From an uncultured Chloroflexota bacterium (GTDB lineage Bacteria > Chloroflexota > Anaerolineae > Aggregatilineales > Phototrophicaceae): 6,797 nucleotides of DNA. Under the pieces are notes generated by a model. That model was not told the DNA's origin. It saw nothing but the letters and a program-made list of their open reading frames with translations, and did no database searches. This document shows positions 6,707-6,797 of the stretch, in pieces (within the stretch, counting starts at the first letter, position 1; the number at the start of each line of letters is the position of its first letter). The stretch is taken from assembly GCA_937927665.1 (NCBI GenBank), contig CALBRY010000389.1, positions 1 to 6,797 on the forward strand. Reading direction: 5' to 3'. The translations under genes and the position numbers were made by a program.

Positions 6707-6724
6707 ACGCCGTAGCCGGGGCGT
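6707..6724 (-). terminator. Weak hairpin, possible terminator for a minus-strand gene beyond the right edge
   Basis: ACGCC (6707-6711) can pair with GGCGT (6720-6724) around an 8-base loop. Read on the minus strand, the stem runs into TTTT, as in a short intrinsic terminator. On the plus strand no T-run follows; the run of six T at 6680-6685 comes before the stem, so it does not suit the glycosyltransferase. The stem is short and the call is weak. Confidence 0.25.
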
Positions 6725-6759
6725 AGGGAAGCGGAACGGTCGATTCGGATGTTTGAGGC

Positions 6760-6765
6760 TATAAT
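6760..6765 (+). promoter_or_regulatory. Perfect TATAAT, candidate -10 for a gene beyond the right edge
   Basis: TATAAT matches the -10 consensus exactly within an AT-rich stretch after a GC-rich one. No good -35 is found 15-19 bases upstream and there is no TG extension. Transcription would begin near 6772 and run off the window. The remainder of 6671-6759 shows only the hairpin listed separately. Confidence 0.3.
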
Positions 6766-6797
6766 GCAAAATGTAATACTTCGCCTCTGCAATCGAA

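Overview
The window carries four protein-coding genes with almost no spare DNA: one partial gene on the minus strand at the left, then three complete genes on the plus strand. The mix of a Ser/Thr kinase fused to a STAND-type ATPase, a secreted TPR protein built from 'AYNNRG...DYDQAI.LDP' repeats, a Fur-family regulator and a GT4 glycosyltransferase fits a free-living, moderately GC-rich bacterium. Weak or absent Shine-Dalgarno sequences at most starts and the protein styles remind me of Chloroflexota (Anaerolineae-like). That assignment is an inference from style; no rRNA or other marker gene is present.

Layout. Positions 1-2423 (minus) hold the first 807 codons of a large cytoplasmic signalling protein: an apparently active protein kinase, then an AAA_16-type ATPase, then TPR-like helices that run off the left edge. 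A 157-base divergent intergenic region follows. It holds weak promoters facing both ways and three copies of a CCATTC(A/G)T motif that overlap promoter elements. Positions 2581-4848 (plus) encode a 755-residue exported protein: signal peptide, an unrecognised N-terminal region, and a regular array of ten 34-residue TPRs with degenerate repeats on both sides. A 218-base gap contains a 13-base direct repeat and a good extended -10 promoter. Positions 5067-5519 (plus) encode a Fur-family metalloregulator. Its stop codon overlaps the start of a GT4 glycosyltransferase (5519-6670, plus), so the two form a translationally coupled pair. The last 127 bases contain a small hairpin and a perfect TATAAT that may belong to the next gene.

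How they may work together. The kinase/ATPase and the exported TPR protein share a divergent control region, which suggests but does not prove co-regulation. The regulator and glycosyltransferase look like a separate two-gene unit, perhaps linking metal status to cell-surface or glycolipid synthesis. All families are known. I see no clear new system; the divergent pair with its iterated motif and the unassigned N-terminal region of the TPR protein are the parts most worth following up.
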